Shown: in pieces, positions 27,980 to 38,400 of the stretch
Numbering within the stretch: position 1 is the first letter of the stretch
How the letters are laid out: every line of letters starts with the position of its first letter
Assembly: GCA_019419625.1 (NCBI GenBank)
Contig: DXZO01000060.1
Coordinates: forward strand, 1-62,277
Source of the DNA: Collinsella sp.
GTDB taxonomy: Bacteria > Actinomycetota > Coriobacteriia > Coriobacteriales > Coriobacteriaceae
DNA: 62,277 nucleotides
Direction: 5' to 3'
Program-made: the position numbers and the translations under genes
Notes under the pieces: generated by a model
Database searches by the model: none
The model's input: the letters and a program-made list of their open reading frames with translations, nothing else
What the model was told of the DNA's origin: nothing

Positions 27980-28104
27980 GGCCCGAGGGCAACCTTCCTT
28001 TCCGGCGCGTCCTCGGACATGAAAGAACCCCCGCTGCGCACTTCGTGCGGCGGAGGTTCTTTCGTCCTGCGGAGTGCGCCGGAAAGGAAGGTTGCCCTCG
28101 GGCC
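27980..28104. repeat. Long-arm hairpin, copy B
   Basis: Perfect 29-bp arms (27980-28008, GGCCCGAGGGCAACC..., and 28076-28104) flank a 67-nt centre. The centre begins GTCCTCGGAC and ends CGTCCTGCGGAGT, with its own stem GAAAGAACC / GGTTCTTTC. The architecture is as copies A and C but the core is different from A. It lies 17 bp after ilvE and may act as its terminator. Confidence 0.75.
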
Positions 28105-28158
28105 TGCGTTACCTCGGCGCTGCCGTTACGGGCAATATAGATCTGAATTAAAGATGGC

Positions 28159-28184
28159 GCGCGGCCTTTTAGGCCGCGCTTTTG
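28159..28184 (+). terminator. Rho-independent terminator
   Basis: GCGCGGCCT TTT AGGCCGCGC followed by TTTTG. It is about 200 bp after ilvE, beyond hairpin B. Confidence 0.75.
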
Positions 28185-28216
28185 TTTTGGTTCACGCCAT
28201 GTGGGGGTGATGGCGA

Positions 28217-28419
28217 CGTGCATTTTTGCGAGTATTCTGCAATCGAAGGCCCCTGCATACCGACCTCGGGCAAAAAATCGGGATTTCTCGATGTTTTCTA
28301 CGAATGATGGGCGGGGTTATGGGCTGACAGCGTTTGATTTGCAGGGATATTCGCGGTCTTTGGCATTTATCGTAGCGCCCGAAGCTCTTGGTTATGTTGA
28401 ATACTCCCAAAAATGCACG
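28217..28419. repeat. 203-bp element with 21-bp terminal inverted repeats (MITE-like)
   Basis: CGTGCATTTTTGCGAGTATTC (28217-28237) is inverted at 28399-28419 with a single mismatch. The interior (CCCCTGCATACCGACC..., AT-richer than neighbours) has no gene with a credible start. A weak 101-codon frame across it is treated as spurious. No transposase is present. Confidence 0.55.
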
Positions 28420-28449
28420 GTGCTTAGAGGGGGACCTTCGCGAAAAAGG

Positions 28450-28488
28450 AAACCGCCCCGTCGAAGTATGCGTTCGACGGGGCGGTTT
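28450..28488 (-). terminator. Terminator of lemA
   Basis: A 16-bp perfect stem (AAACCGCCCCGTCGAA and complement) is preceded by an A-rich run (U-tract on the minus strand), 37 bp beyond the lemA stop. Confidence 0.85.
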
Positions 28489-28524
28489 ATACATTTGGCC
28501 GATTAAGGATGCGCTGCCAAACTA

Positions 28525-29076
28525 CTAGAACTTGACGGTCGGGGCCTGGCGGGCGGCTTCGGCGGCCTCGAAGCCCTGGCGCTCCTTAAACTGGAAGATG
28601 CCGGCAAAGATGACAGCCGGGAACGTCTGAATGGCGTTGTTGTAGCTGAGCACGCAGTCGTTGTAGCTCTGGCGTGCATAGCTAATCTTGTTCTCGGTAT
28701 CCTCGAGCGATGTCTGCAGCTGCGTAAAGTTGGTGTTTGCCTTAAGATCGGGATAGGCCTCGGCTACGGCGAAGAGCTGGCGCAGCGCACCGGTCAGCAC
28801 GTTGTCGGCTTCCATCTTGGCCTCGGGCGTGGTGGCCTTGACGGCGGTGTTACGCGCACTGATCACGGCGGAGAGCGTCTCTTGCTCGTGCTTGGCGTAG
28901 CCCTTGACGGTCTCGACCAGGTTGGGGATCAGGTCGTTGCGGCGCTGCAGCTGCGTATCGATGTTCTGCCAGGCGTTATCGATGCGGTTACGCTTGGTGA
29001 CCATGTTGTTGTAGATGCCGGCGATGGCGCAGACAATCATAATGACAACAACGATGCCGATGATGACGGTAATCAT
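28525..29076 (-). CDS. lemA: LemA family protein
   Basis: A 183-aa protein with one N-terminal transmembrane helix (ITVIIGIVVVIMIVCAIAGIY) and a helical bundle. Family core: YNNMVTKRNRIDNAWQNIDT, then QLQRRNDLIPNLVETVKGYA, then AEAYPDLKANTNFTQLQTSL and YNNAIQTFPA. Membrane-associated; the function of the family is not well established. Partner genes often found beside lemA (TPM or HtpX proteins) are absent here. Divergent from the TetR gene. Confidence 0.9.
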   Translation of the reverse strand: MITVIIGIVVVIMIVCAIAGIYNNMVTKRNRIDNAWQNIDTQLQRRNDLIPNLVETVKGYAKHEQETLSAVISARNTAVKATTPEAKMEADNVLTGALRQLFAVAEAYPDLKANTNFTQLQTSLEDTENKISYARQSYNDCVLSYNNAIQTFPAVIFAGIFQFKERQGFEAAEAARQAPTVKF

Positions 29077-29275
29077 GATGTCTCCGTTTCGAATGGCCGC
29101 GGCGGCATGCGCCAGCTGCCGTTGGTATAACGCTACTAGTATACCCGCAACGTTTTGCCGTGCCGAACTTTCCGGTAAGCGTTATGTTTTCGGTGGGGCT
29201 GGCACCGGGGCAAAGCGCGCGAGGTACAGGTGTAAGATATGCGACAGATTGATGAGTGTTGTCTTTGCCCTGAGG

Positions 29276-29872
29276 ATGGCGATACCAGTGGACCTTCGCA
29301 TCAAGAAAACCTACCGTGCCCTGTTCGATGCCTTTACCGAGCTTCTCGAGGAGCATCGTTTTGAGGACCTGACGGTTGCCATGCTGTGCGACCGCGCCAT
29401 GATTCGCCGCACGACGTTCTACAAGCACTTTCGCGACAAGAACGATTACTTTGCCTTTTATATCGATGAGCTCATGTCGAGCTTGCCGCAAAAACAGCCC
29501 GATGAGGCCGGCGCAGTGTCTGCCGAGGACGTGCGCGCGCTTCGGCACGCGATTTTGGACGATGCCATGGATTTGATTCTGGCGCACGAGCAGCTCATGG
29601 ATAACATTTTGGCAAGCAGCATGTCGGGCATGTTGACCAACGTTATTTGCGACCGCATTGCCCGCTCTATCCGCGAGCGTGTGATGAACGTGCTTGCCGA
29701 GGATGCCCTGGCCCCCGTGTCGCTCGAGACGACGTCTGAGTTTGTCACCGGCGGTATTATTCGACTTTTCACGATATGGTGGGAATCGGGCCACGATCTT
29801 GAGCGTCGACCCGAGATGGCCGACGTGGTCGATGCGCTGTTTGAGCGGACCATGACACCGGTGCATCACTAG
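29276..29872 (+). CDS. TetR-family transcriptional regulator
   Basis: A 198-aa regulator. The N-terminal HTH is TYRALFDAFTELLEEHRFED, then LTVAMLCDRAMIRRTTFYKH and FRDKNDYFAFYIDEL. This pattern and the C-terminal part (FVTGGIIRLFTIWWESG) match the TetR_C-type regulators common in Firmicutes and Actinobacteria. The ATG at 29276 follows CTGAGG; a GTG about 27 bases upstream is a possible alternative start. Its target is unclear; lemA is divergent and a tRNA gene follows. Confidence 0.85.
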   Translation: MAIPVDLRIKKTYRALFDAFTELLEEHRFEDLTVAMLCDRAMIRRTTFYKHFRDKNDYFAFYIDELMSSLPQKQPDEAGAVSAEDVRALRHAILDDAMDLILAHEQLMDNILASSMSGMLTNVICDRIARSIRERVMNVLAEDALAPVSLETTSEFVTGGIIRLFTIWWESGHDLERRPEMADVVDALFERTMTPVHH

Positions 29873-29875
29873 AAG

Positions 29876-29965
29876 TGGCGGAGAGAGGGGGATTCGAACC
29901 CCCGGAACGCTCTCGCGCTCAACGGTTTTCAAGACCGCCGCATTCAACCGCTCTGCCATCTCTCC
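29876..29965 (-). tRNA. tRNA-Ser (anticodon TGA)
   Basis: On the minus strand the gene starts GGAGAGATGGCAGAGCGG, has anticodon loop CTTGAAA (anticodon TGA, reading UCA codons), the long variable arm of class II tRNAs (GAGCGCGAGAGCGTT) and TTCGAATCC in the T arm. The 7-bp acceptor stem GGAGAGA/TCTCTCC pairs perfectly; a G discriminator and CCA are encoded. Confidence 0.97.
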
Positions 29966-30016
29966 GTGAGTCGTAATGATAGCATCGTTTTGAATTTGCA
30001 ACAGGGAAGGCGAACG

Positions 30017-31798
30017 ATGACGATCACCGAAATCGACGAGAAGTTCATGCGCGAGGCGTTGGCGGAGGCGCGAGCCGCCGCGGCGGTGGGCGAGGTGCCC
30101 ATCGGAGCCGTAGTGGTGCGCGACGGCGAGATCGTCGCGAGGGCGCACAATCGGCGCGAGCTCGACCAGGACCCTTCGGCGCATGCAGAGTTTGCGGCCG
30201 TGTGCGCCGCTGCCCAGGCACTTGGCCGCTGGCGCCTTTCCGATTGCACGGTCTACGTGACGCTTGAGCCTTGCTGCATGTGCGCGGGCCTTATGGTCAA
30301 CGCGCGCGTGGGGCGCTGCGTGTATGGCGCGAGCGACGCCAAGGCCGGCGCGCTGGGATCCCTATACGATTTGAATGCCGACTCGCGCCTGAATCATCGG
30401 TTTAATGTGACCGCCGGCGTGCTGGCAGACGAGTGTCGTGAGGTGTTGAGCGGGTATTTTTGTGGGCTGCGTGGTGCCGATGGTGCTGGCTGCGGTTGTG
30501 GGGCCGATCTTGAGGCACATGCCGCTCACGCTGAGGCGCTCGCGTGTGCCGAAGATATCGTCGTTGAGGCGGTCGATTTTGGTGCCGCGTGCCGCCGGCC
30601 CCGCCGTGTGCTGTTGGCGATTGATTCCTTTAAGGGCAGTGTTTCGAGTGCGCAGGCGGAGGAGGCCGTTGCCGAAGGCGTGCGCCGCGTTTGGCCCGAT
30701 GCCGAGGTGCGCACATTGCCGCTGGCAGATGGTGGTGAGGGAACGCTCGATGCCGTTGCCGCCTGCGGTGGCGAGCTTGTGACCTGCGAGGTTGCAGGGC
30801 CCTTGGGCGAGCGTGTGCCTGCCCGGATGCTGGTTGATGTCGAGCATGAGTCGGCTGTTATTGAGATGGCCGAAGCCGCGGGCATCGGGTACTCGCCTTG
30901 CACGGAGTCGTCGGCGCTGGCTGCTACAACCTATGGCGTGGGCGGGCTGATGCTCCGTGCGGTTCGTACCGGGGCAAAGACTATCTATATTGGCTTGGGC
31001 GGCAGCGCCACCAACGACGGTGGCGCCGGTATGCTGCAGGCGCTGGGCGCGCGCCTTGTCGATGAGCACGGCCGCGATATCGCTCCCGGTCTCGCGGGTC
31101 TCGAACACGTGGTGAGTATCGATTTGGCGCCAGCGCTTCGGGCGCTGAACGGCGCGCGTGTCGTGGTGCTTTCCGATGTCGAGAATCCGCTTGTGGGGCG
31201 CCGTGGTGCGTTGGCAGTGTTCGGTGGACAGAAGGGTCTGCCGACGGATGATGCCGAGGCGCTGAGCAGGTGCGACAGCTGGATGGTCGGCTACGGTCGC
31301 TTGCTCGATGCTGCGATTGCCGGAGCTCGAGCCCAGGGGTTGTTGCGCACACCTGAGGGCGCACGGACATTTGGCTCGGTGCTCGGCGTGCCCGGTGCCG
31401 GTGCCGCCGGCGGCCTGGGTGCCGCGCTGTTGGCGCTTGGCGCGGAGCTATGTTCGGGCGTGGAGACGGTGCTCGATCTCGTGGGATTTGACGAGCGCGC
31501 GCGCGATGTCGACCTGGTCATAACGGGTGAGGGCAATATGGACGAGCAGTCCGCCGCCGGTAAGGCGCCGGTGGGTGTGGCTCGTCGCGCGAAGCGATAT
31601 GGCAAGCCGGTGGTCGCCGTCGTGGGCGGTCGCGCCGTCAACCTGGATGCGGTGTATGGACAGGGCATCGACCTTGTACTGCCGATCTGTCGCAAGCCCA
31701 TGCCCCTCGACCAGGCGCTCGGTGTGCAAGAGGCCACAACCAACCTCATCTGCGCCGGCGAGTCAGCCGCCCAAGCCTACGACCTCGCCCGCCTCTAA
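30017..31798 (+). CDS. Fusion of tRNA adenosine(34) deaminase (TadA) and glycerate kinase (GlxK/GarK type)
   Basis: One uninterrupted 593-aa frame. Residues 1-150 are TadA: zinc and catalytic motifs HAEF (56-59) and PCCMC (85-89), and VPIGAVVV. This enzyme makes inosine at the tRNA wobble position. After a Cys/Ala-rich linker (about 150-195), residues 196-593 form a full-length type 1 glycerate kinase: RRVLLAIDSFKGSVSSAQAE, LPLADGGEGTLDA, YIGLGGSATNDGGAGML, GVPGAGAAGGLGAALLALGA and ITGEGNMDEQSAAGKAPVGV. No stop, frameshift or good internal ribosome site divides them. The ATG follows GGGAAGGCG. Only 51 bp separate it from the divergent tRNA-Ser. Confidence 0.88.
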   Translation: MTITEIDEKFMREALAEARAAAAVGEVPIGAVVVRDGEIVARAHNRRELDQDPSAHAEFAAVCAAAQALGRWRLSDCTVYVTLEPCCMCAGLMVNARVGRCVYGASDAKAGALGSLYDLNADSRLNHRFNVTAGVLADECREVLSGYFCGLRGADGAGCGCGADLEAHAAHAEALACAEDIVVEAVDFGAACRRPRRVLLAIDSFKGSVSSAQAEEAVAEGVRRVWPDAEVRTLPLADGGEGTLDAVAACGGELVTCEVAGPLGERVPARMLVDVEHESAVIEMAEAAGIGYSPCTESSALAATTYGVGGLMLRAVRTGAKTIYIGLGGSATNDGGAGMLQALGARLVDEHGRDIAPGLAGLEHVVSIDLAPALRALNGARVVVLSDVENPLVGRRGALAVFGGQKGLPTDDAEALSRCDSWMVGYGRLLDAAIAGARAQGLLRTPEGARTFGSVLGVPGAGAAGGLGAALLALGAELCSGVETVLDLVGFDERARDVDLVITGEGNMDEQSAAGKAPVGVARRAKRYGKPVVAVVGGRAVNLDAVYGQGIDLVLPICRKPMPLDQALGVQEATTNLICAGESAAQAYDLARL

Positions 31799-31814
31799 AA
31801 CTCATCCCCTCGAT

Positions 31815-31883
31815 AAGTTGCGGTGAAATACGGAGTGTTTTTGCCTTTAAGGCGCCAATTCAGTCCGTATTCCACCGCAACTT
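31815..31883. terminator. Inverted repeat after the TadA-kinase gene
   Basis: AAGTTGCGGTGAAATACGGA (31815-31834) pairs with 31864-31883 (one mismatch); GTTTTTG follows the left arm. May terminate the upstream gene. The wider 31799-32452 gap holds this, a GGGAC-type hairpin and the adhesin promoter; a 62-codon minus-strand frame there has no ribosome site and is not called. Confidence 0.5.
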
Positions 31884-32114
31884 CGTGAATGGTCATCCGA
31901 GGCTGGCCGCCTTGGGCCTTGGGTCGGACCGTTTGCCACGAAATGCGGCCATCTACTACGTTTAACCGAGCTACCTCGACCATCCCGGGCTTTTGTGAAA
32001 TTAAAACTGCAGGTAAACGGCTTGCCGATTTTCGAAAAGGCCGGCTATGGTTGACCCCTGCGGTCTAAACATAGTAGATAGGCCCTTTTCGTGGCGCAGT
32101 GTCAGACCAGTCTT

Positions 32115-32184
32115 TTTGGGACGGGGCTATTTTGACTACATGCCGATCTGATTGCCCAAGTAGTCAAAAAAGCCCCGTCCCAAA
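32115..32184. repeat. GGGACGGGGCTA hairpin, long copy
   Basis: 25-bp arms (TTTGGGACGGGGCTATTTT... at 32115-32139 and complement at 32160-32184, one mismatch) surround a 20-nt loop. The right arm and following bases recur at 19374-19396. Confidence 0.7.
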
Positions 32185-32349
32185 TTAGCTACCTTGTGGG
32201 GCTGTGGGGATAAAGATTGCCGACGGTTTTATCCCGCCGAACCCCTTTGATGGCGCGAATGGTTCGATTTGACGACCGAGTGGCAACCTGACGCGGAATA
32301 GTGGGTCGTTTAAATTGCTACAATTTTAAGTATATTGCGATGTCCCGCC

Positions 32350-32379
32350 TTGCGTTTCTGCGCGGGGGGGGCGTATATT
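32350..32379 (+). promoter_or_regulatory. Candidate phase-variable promoter of giant adhesin (G8 in spacer)
   Basis: TTGCGT (32350-32355) and TATATT (32374-32379) are separated by 18 bp that include an uninterrupted run of eight G (32364-32371). Slipped-strand change of the tract would alter spacing between the -35 and -10. Another -10-like TACAAT lies upstream at 32319, so the promoter assignment is inference. Confidence 0.5.
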
Positions 32380-32452
32380 TGCATCGATGGGGACGACACA
32401 CATATATAGCGAGCCGCTGCTTGCCGTCCTCATGGATTTGGGGAGGGCCTTC

Positions 32453-35400
32453 ATGAATCGCGTGTGTGCGAGAGCTCGAGAAATGCTAAAGCCTTTTGGC
32501 AAGAAAACCAATACCGCCAAGCGTGCCCTGAGGGTTTTGGCCGTCCCGCTGGCGGCGTGTGCGCTCATGTTTGGTGCGACGAGTGCGTCGGCCGATCAAG
32601 CGGTTCCTTTTAGCAACCATACCGTGCAGACGGTGAATCCCACCGGCACTACGGTCAATCTGTTCGACTACTGGGTCGTGAACGGCGACAACGACAGCTC
32701 GAAGAACATAAACAACGACAACAAGAATGACAACACCGGCATCAATAAAGACCATCAGCTCAAGTTCAATGGCGGCGCCGGATCGGGCATTAATAAATGG
32801 ACGGGAAAAAGTGTTATTGGCGGCTTTGGACGTCTTTCGTTTGTGAAGAACACACTGGTAAAGGGCTATCCGTCGATCAATGCTGGCACCTACACCTCGT
32901 ATAACACGCACGGTACGTACAAAGACGAGTCGCTCGATTATCTCTTTAATAACGACAGCCAGGCAAATGGCAAGCAGGACGGCAAGGCCGTTTACAACAA
33001 CGTACAAGGCCTTTTCCAGCTCAAGGATGGTTATTACGTTTACGACTCGTACGGCTCTGACGGCAACTATGCTGTGTATAACTTCACGACTAACTCCTTT
33101 GACGTCTACAATAAGGCGGGCGTATATAAGGACAGCGTGTCGGATGCGAATCGGGGTCAGTTCTTCCCCTTTGACTCGGCTGACAAGGTTTTTGAAGAGA
33201 GGAACGGCCGGCTCTCTCCTATAGGAATAACGGACGGAACGAACGATAAGCTCAACCACCACTTTGGCATGTCCATGACCACGGAGTTCGTCCAGCCTGC
33301 GGGTGGCAAGACCACCGATAACAATGACATGGTCTTTAAGTTCTCGGGTGACGATGACGTCTGGGTCTATATCGACGGCGTGCTCGTGGGCGATCTGGGT
33401 GGCATCCACGAGAAGGCGACGCTTGATATTAACTTCGCTACTGGTGTGGTGCGCGTTGGACATATTGATGGCGCAAATGGTTCACCAAAGTATTTTCCGG
33501 ATACTACCATCAAAGCAATGTTCAAAGCTGCCGGCGCAGATACTTCAAACAGAAGATTCTCCGGCAACACCTTCCTCAACAGCTCCAAGCACACGCTGAG
33601 CTTCTTCTATCTGGAGCGCGGCGCGGGCGCATCGAATATGTCGCTTAAGTTCAATCTCACCACGCTGCCGTCGTCCGAGGTCGAGAAGGTCGATCAGAAC
33701 GGTGAGGCAGTCCAGGACGCCAAGTTTGCGCTGTATCAGTCGGATGCCAGCTGGAAGACGCAGGGCGATCCCATCGCTCAAGGTACGACGGACGATAAGG
33801 GTCGGCTGGTGCTTCTGAAGTCGGACGACGGCTCCGTCCTTTCATTTGATAACCAGCATGCTGATGGACATAACTACTTTGTACTCAAAGAGACAGGCCT
33901 GCCCGCGGGATATCGCTCGAGTCTGACCTCATCGACCAATGCAACGCCAGGTGAGCTGCACCTGCAGTACAAGGCCGCGGCAAGTGGCACGGGTGGCGTG
34001 GTGGTTGCGCCGCAAACAACGGTCACAACAGCCAACAACGAACAATGGACGGGCAGCCGCATGTGGCTGAACGGCGGCTATCTGGCCGCTAAGGAGACCA
34101 TTTCCCTTAGCAAAGAGACAAAAGACAATAAGGATAAACCCATTAGCTCGGGTACGACCTTTGCCGTGGTGCTCAAGCGCACCGATGAAACTAAGAAAGA
34201 CACGGACGAAAAAGCGTGGACGGCGGTTACGGGCAACCCGCTCAATGGCTATAAGCTGTGTTCCAAACACGGTATTGAGGGCGCGGTCGAGGCTGCCAAA
34301 TCGGCAGATACGAGCGTCTTTGGCGTCAACACCAAGGGCGACTATGAGGTAACGGTCAGGTCGCTGCCTGGCGATATCGAGAAGTACGCCGCCATGATGA
34401 CGGACAAGTCGAAGGCGGAATATACCGTGGCGGTGTATCACACCACGGCATCGTCTCTGGCGGGGGCAACCAAAGACAACACCTCTATGGTCAAATATCA
34501 AACGATAAACAGGCAGTTCTCTACGGTGATCCACCTCACCAACGTCCAGAATCGTCTGTTTGTGCAGAAGGTTGACGACCTGGGCAAGCCCGTGAACGGC
34601 GCGACGTTTGAGCTGTACAAAGCCGAGGGCGTTATCGGCGATAGTCCCAGCACGTATGCCATTAAATCGGGTGCCGAGCCGTATGACACCGTGCAGGCAA
34701 ACGGCATGACCTATCCGTATGACATTGAGGGTGCTGCATGCTTCCCGCTCGATTCGGCAAAGCATGCGCCCCTTATCAAGGGCACGTACTACCTGCGTGA
34801 GTCTGTAAGTCCAGATGGCCATGAGATCAACAACACCATCACCAAGGTAATCGTGGACGATTCGGGTGTGTATGTGGATGCCGGCGAGGAAGGCGACGGC
34901 GTGCTCAGTATGAGCGGTCCGGGTTCGCTGATTGCTTCTCTGGCGCAGTTTGGCTCTCCCGATTCCATCGACAACACGCTTACGCACATTAAGGGCAAGC
35001 TGCAGAGTGCAACTGGCTCAGATGCCAGCGAAAACCTAACATGGGGCCAGACAAGTACCGCCAAGGGTGTGACGCCTTCTCTTGCGGACAACTTGATGCA
35101 TATGCGCTATGACAAGACGATGCAAGGCGCCAAGACCATCCTGCGCTATGTCGAGGACGGTGGCGAGCGCAACGGTAAGCTGGCGACGATCTTTGCCGAT
35201 ACGGGCATCAACCGCATGGCTCTTTATCAAGACGATGATGCCACCAATGGCACCGATCTGGGCACGCTTCAGCTCAATCATCTCTTTACCACGGCAACGG
35301 CCGTGCAGTATACCGATCGTCGCGTGGCACGCCTGCAAGTGACTAAGACCGTGACGGCGGACAGTGGCCTTACCGCGCCCACCAAGGATGCGAACGGCAG

Positions 35401-38400
35401 CGATCTGACGTTTACGTTTAAGTTCACCCTGCCGGAGTCCCAGAAGGGCTACGAGGCGCACGTGTTCGATGCGAGTGGCAAAGCTGTGGGCAAATCTTTC
35501 ACGCTCAAGAACGGCGACACCCATTCCATCAAGGCCGGCGAGACCATCCGCGTATACGACCTTAAGCAGGGCGACAAGTATAGCGTGAGCGAGCTCACCA
35601 CCAAGGGCGAGGAGTCCAGCGGCAACGTGCTGGCGAGCATCGTTAACACTGTTACCGGCTCTGCTGACGAGTCGGTGCTTCCGGCCGGCTTTAGCCTCGT
35701 GAAACGTAAGGTCGGTGGCGAGGAGCAGTCGGGAACTGGCAACACCATCGAGGGCAAGATTGTCGCGCTTGCGGGCGGACAGATTCCCGCTGAAAACACG
35801 CTTGAGTTCACCAACAACTACAGCGCCAACCGCGTAACACTTGAGGCCAAAAACGGTCTGAGCGCCAAGAAGGTGCTCGAAGGTCGCGATTGGGCCGATG
35901 GCGATTCCTTTACCGCGCAGCTTACAGCCGACGACGGCGTTCCTATGCCCGGCGGTGCCAAGAGCAAGGTGGCGACGGTCGAGCTCACCAACGACCAGCC
36001 GGCGACGTTTGGCGATATTACCTATACCAAGCCAGGCACGTACACCTATACCATCAAGGAGGTTATCCCCGGCTCCGATGCCGGTGCGGACGGCATAAGC
36101 TATTCTGCTGCCGTCTATACCGCGACAGTCGTGGTGGAGGATAACCATGCCGGTGCTCTGGCCGTTGCGAGCGTGAAGGTGGTGCAGGAGTGCGACGACG
36201 CGGGTGCCGACACCAAGACGGATGTTGCCGGTAAGGTTGCAACCTTCACCAACCACTACGATACACACGAAGCGAAGATCACCATCCATGCTCAAAAGAT
36301 CCTGACCGACAACGCCGGGAGTTTCCCGCTTTCCCAGAACGCCTTTAGCTTTACGCTCGAGGGCGTTGGCGGCTATGCGGACGTCAACGCTGTGTTCAGT
36401 CCCAATACGGTCGATGCGAGCGTGACGGCTCCCATGCCCGAGGGTGCCGAGGACAATACCGTAACCGTGGGCAACAACGCTGACGGTACGGTGGCATGGC
36501 CGGCGATCTCCTATACCGCCAAGGCGGATGCGGGACGCGCCTACGTGTACAAGTTCGCTGAGAATCCCGGTAGCATTGCGGGCATGACCTACGACGGGTC
36601 GGTCTACTACGCCGTGGTGCGTAACGCCAAGAAGGGCGCCGGCATCCAGACTTCGATCGAGTACTACAAGGTTGCAGAGGACGGCTCGGTAGAGAAACTG
36701 GACAACAACGCCACACCTTCCTTTACCAATATATATAGTGTGGACCCCACGAGCGTGATCCTGCAGGGCCAAAAGACCGTGAGCGGTCGCGATTGGAACC
36801 AGGACGAGAGCTATACCTTTAACCTTGCCGCCGCTGCGGACGATGACGGCGCAACTAGCCTGGGTAAGACTACAAAGCAGGCGGTAACGGATGGTGTCGT
36901 TGTCATTAACACCAACCAAGCTGTCGCCAGTGCGCCCACGTCGGGACGCGTGGCCTCGTTCTCCTTTGTTGGCACCGAAGCCGCCCCGACCGTGACGTTC
37001 AACCGCGCAGGCACCTTTAGCTTCAACATCACCGAGAAAGCTGCGCAGGATGGCCAGGCGGGCATGTCCATGGACAAGCACACCGCACGCGCGACCGTCG
37101 TGGTGACCGATCTGGACGAGTCGGGCAACCACATGGGCAAGCTGCGCGTGTCGAGCGTGACCTACGCCAACACCGGCGCCTCCGATGCGGACAAGGCCGT
37201 AACCGACAAGGCCGCCTTTACCAACGTATACCATGCGTCGGGCACCTTTGATGGCGTGACGGTCAGCAAGACCCTTGAGGGTCGCGCTTCTGCCGCGGGC
37301 CAGTTTACCTTTGCCGTGACGGACCTTTGGTACAACGGCGTTCAGACATCGGTCGACGGCGCCGAGGCTAGCCTATCCAATACGGCTGCGGGGGCCGGCG
37401 TGTCCGGTGCCGTGGTGGGCGCAAGCGGGCAAGAGAAGCTTTTTGCCCGTGAGCTCACGGAACAGGACCTGGGGCGTACGTTTGCCTATCGCATCCACGA
37501 GAACCAGCCTGCGGCTGCCGGCTACACCTATGACACCGGCTACACGGGCGATGCCATCGTGCTCGTCAAGGTTCTTGCACGCGAGAACGACCCCGCTAAG
37601 CTCTATACCGTGACGACCGTGCTCAAGGGTGCGGGTGTGACGGAGTTGCTGGGCGATGGCACCGATGCGAGCGCGTTGACGGACGAAAAGATCGTCGAGC
37701 TCAAGCAAAAACCGAATACCTACGTGCAGCAGTACGATGCAAGTGAGGCCGGTGCCACAACGCCTGCCGTCTCGTTTGTGAACCGTTACACGGCAAGTCT
37801 CGACTATGGCGCCGCTGGCGGTTTGCAGATTGAGAAGACGTTGACGTATCCCAAGGACGCGACCATTTTTGGCTCGCCTAAGAGCACGTTCCGTTATATC
37901 GTCAAGCCTGCTGACGAGATATCTGCCAGCAAGGTTGGCATTTCCACGAATGGCAAGGTCTTTGAGACCGCAAATGTCGAGGCCAACGCTCCCAAGACCG
38001 TAAGTTTGGTACCTGCGGGTGGGCTGACCTTCACTCAGGATGATGCCGGCAAGACGTTCACCTATACGGTGAGCGAGATTGACGACAAAGCGACAGGCTA
38101 TACGTACGACGAGACGGTCCATACGGTTAAGGCTGTCGTGGCGGATAACGGCGACGGTACGCTTAGGGTCACGACGTCGGTAAGCAAGCAGGTTGACGGC
38201 GAGGACGAGCTTGAGGGCCAGTGGATCTACCCGTCGAATGCGACATCTGCCGGTGTCGCGACGGTCAAATTCAAGAACACCTATACGGTCACCGAGGCGG
38301 CAACCTATACTCCGTCTGTGACAAAGGTGGTTGTCGGTGCCGATGCTCCGGACAAGTTCACCTTTGCCATGACCGCGGCTGACGATGCTACCAAGACTGC

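Noticed and set aside
28201..28506. 101-codon plus-strand frame after ilvE
   Set aside because: It spans an inverted-repeat element and a terminator hairpin and has no ribosome binding site.
31806..31983. 62-codon minus-strand frame
   Set aside because: Its end lies in a perfect-arm hairpin and no ribosome binding site precedes its start; more likely repeat-derived.
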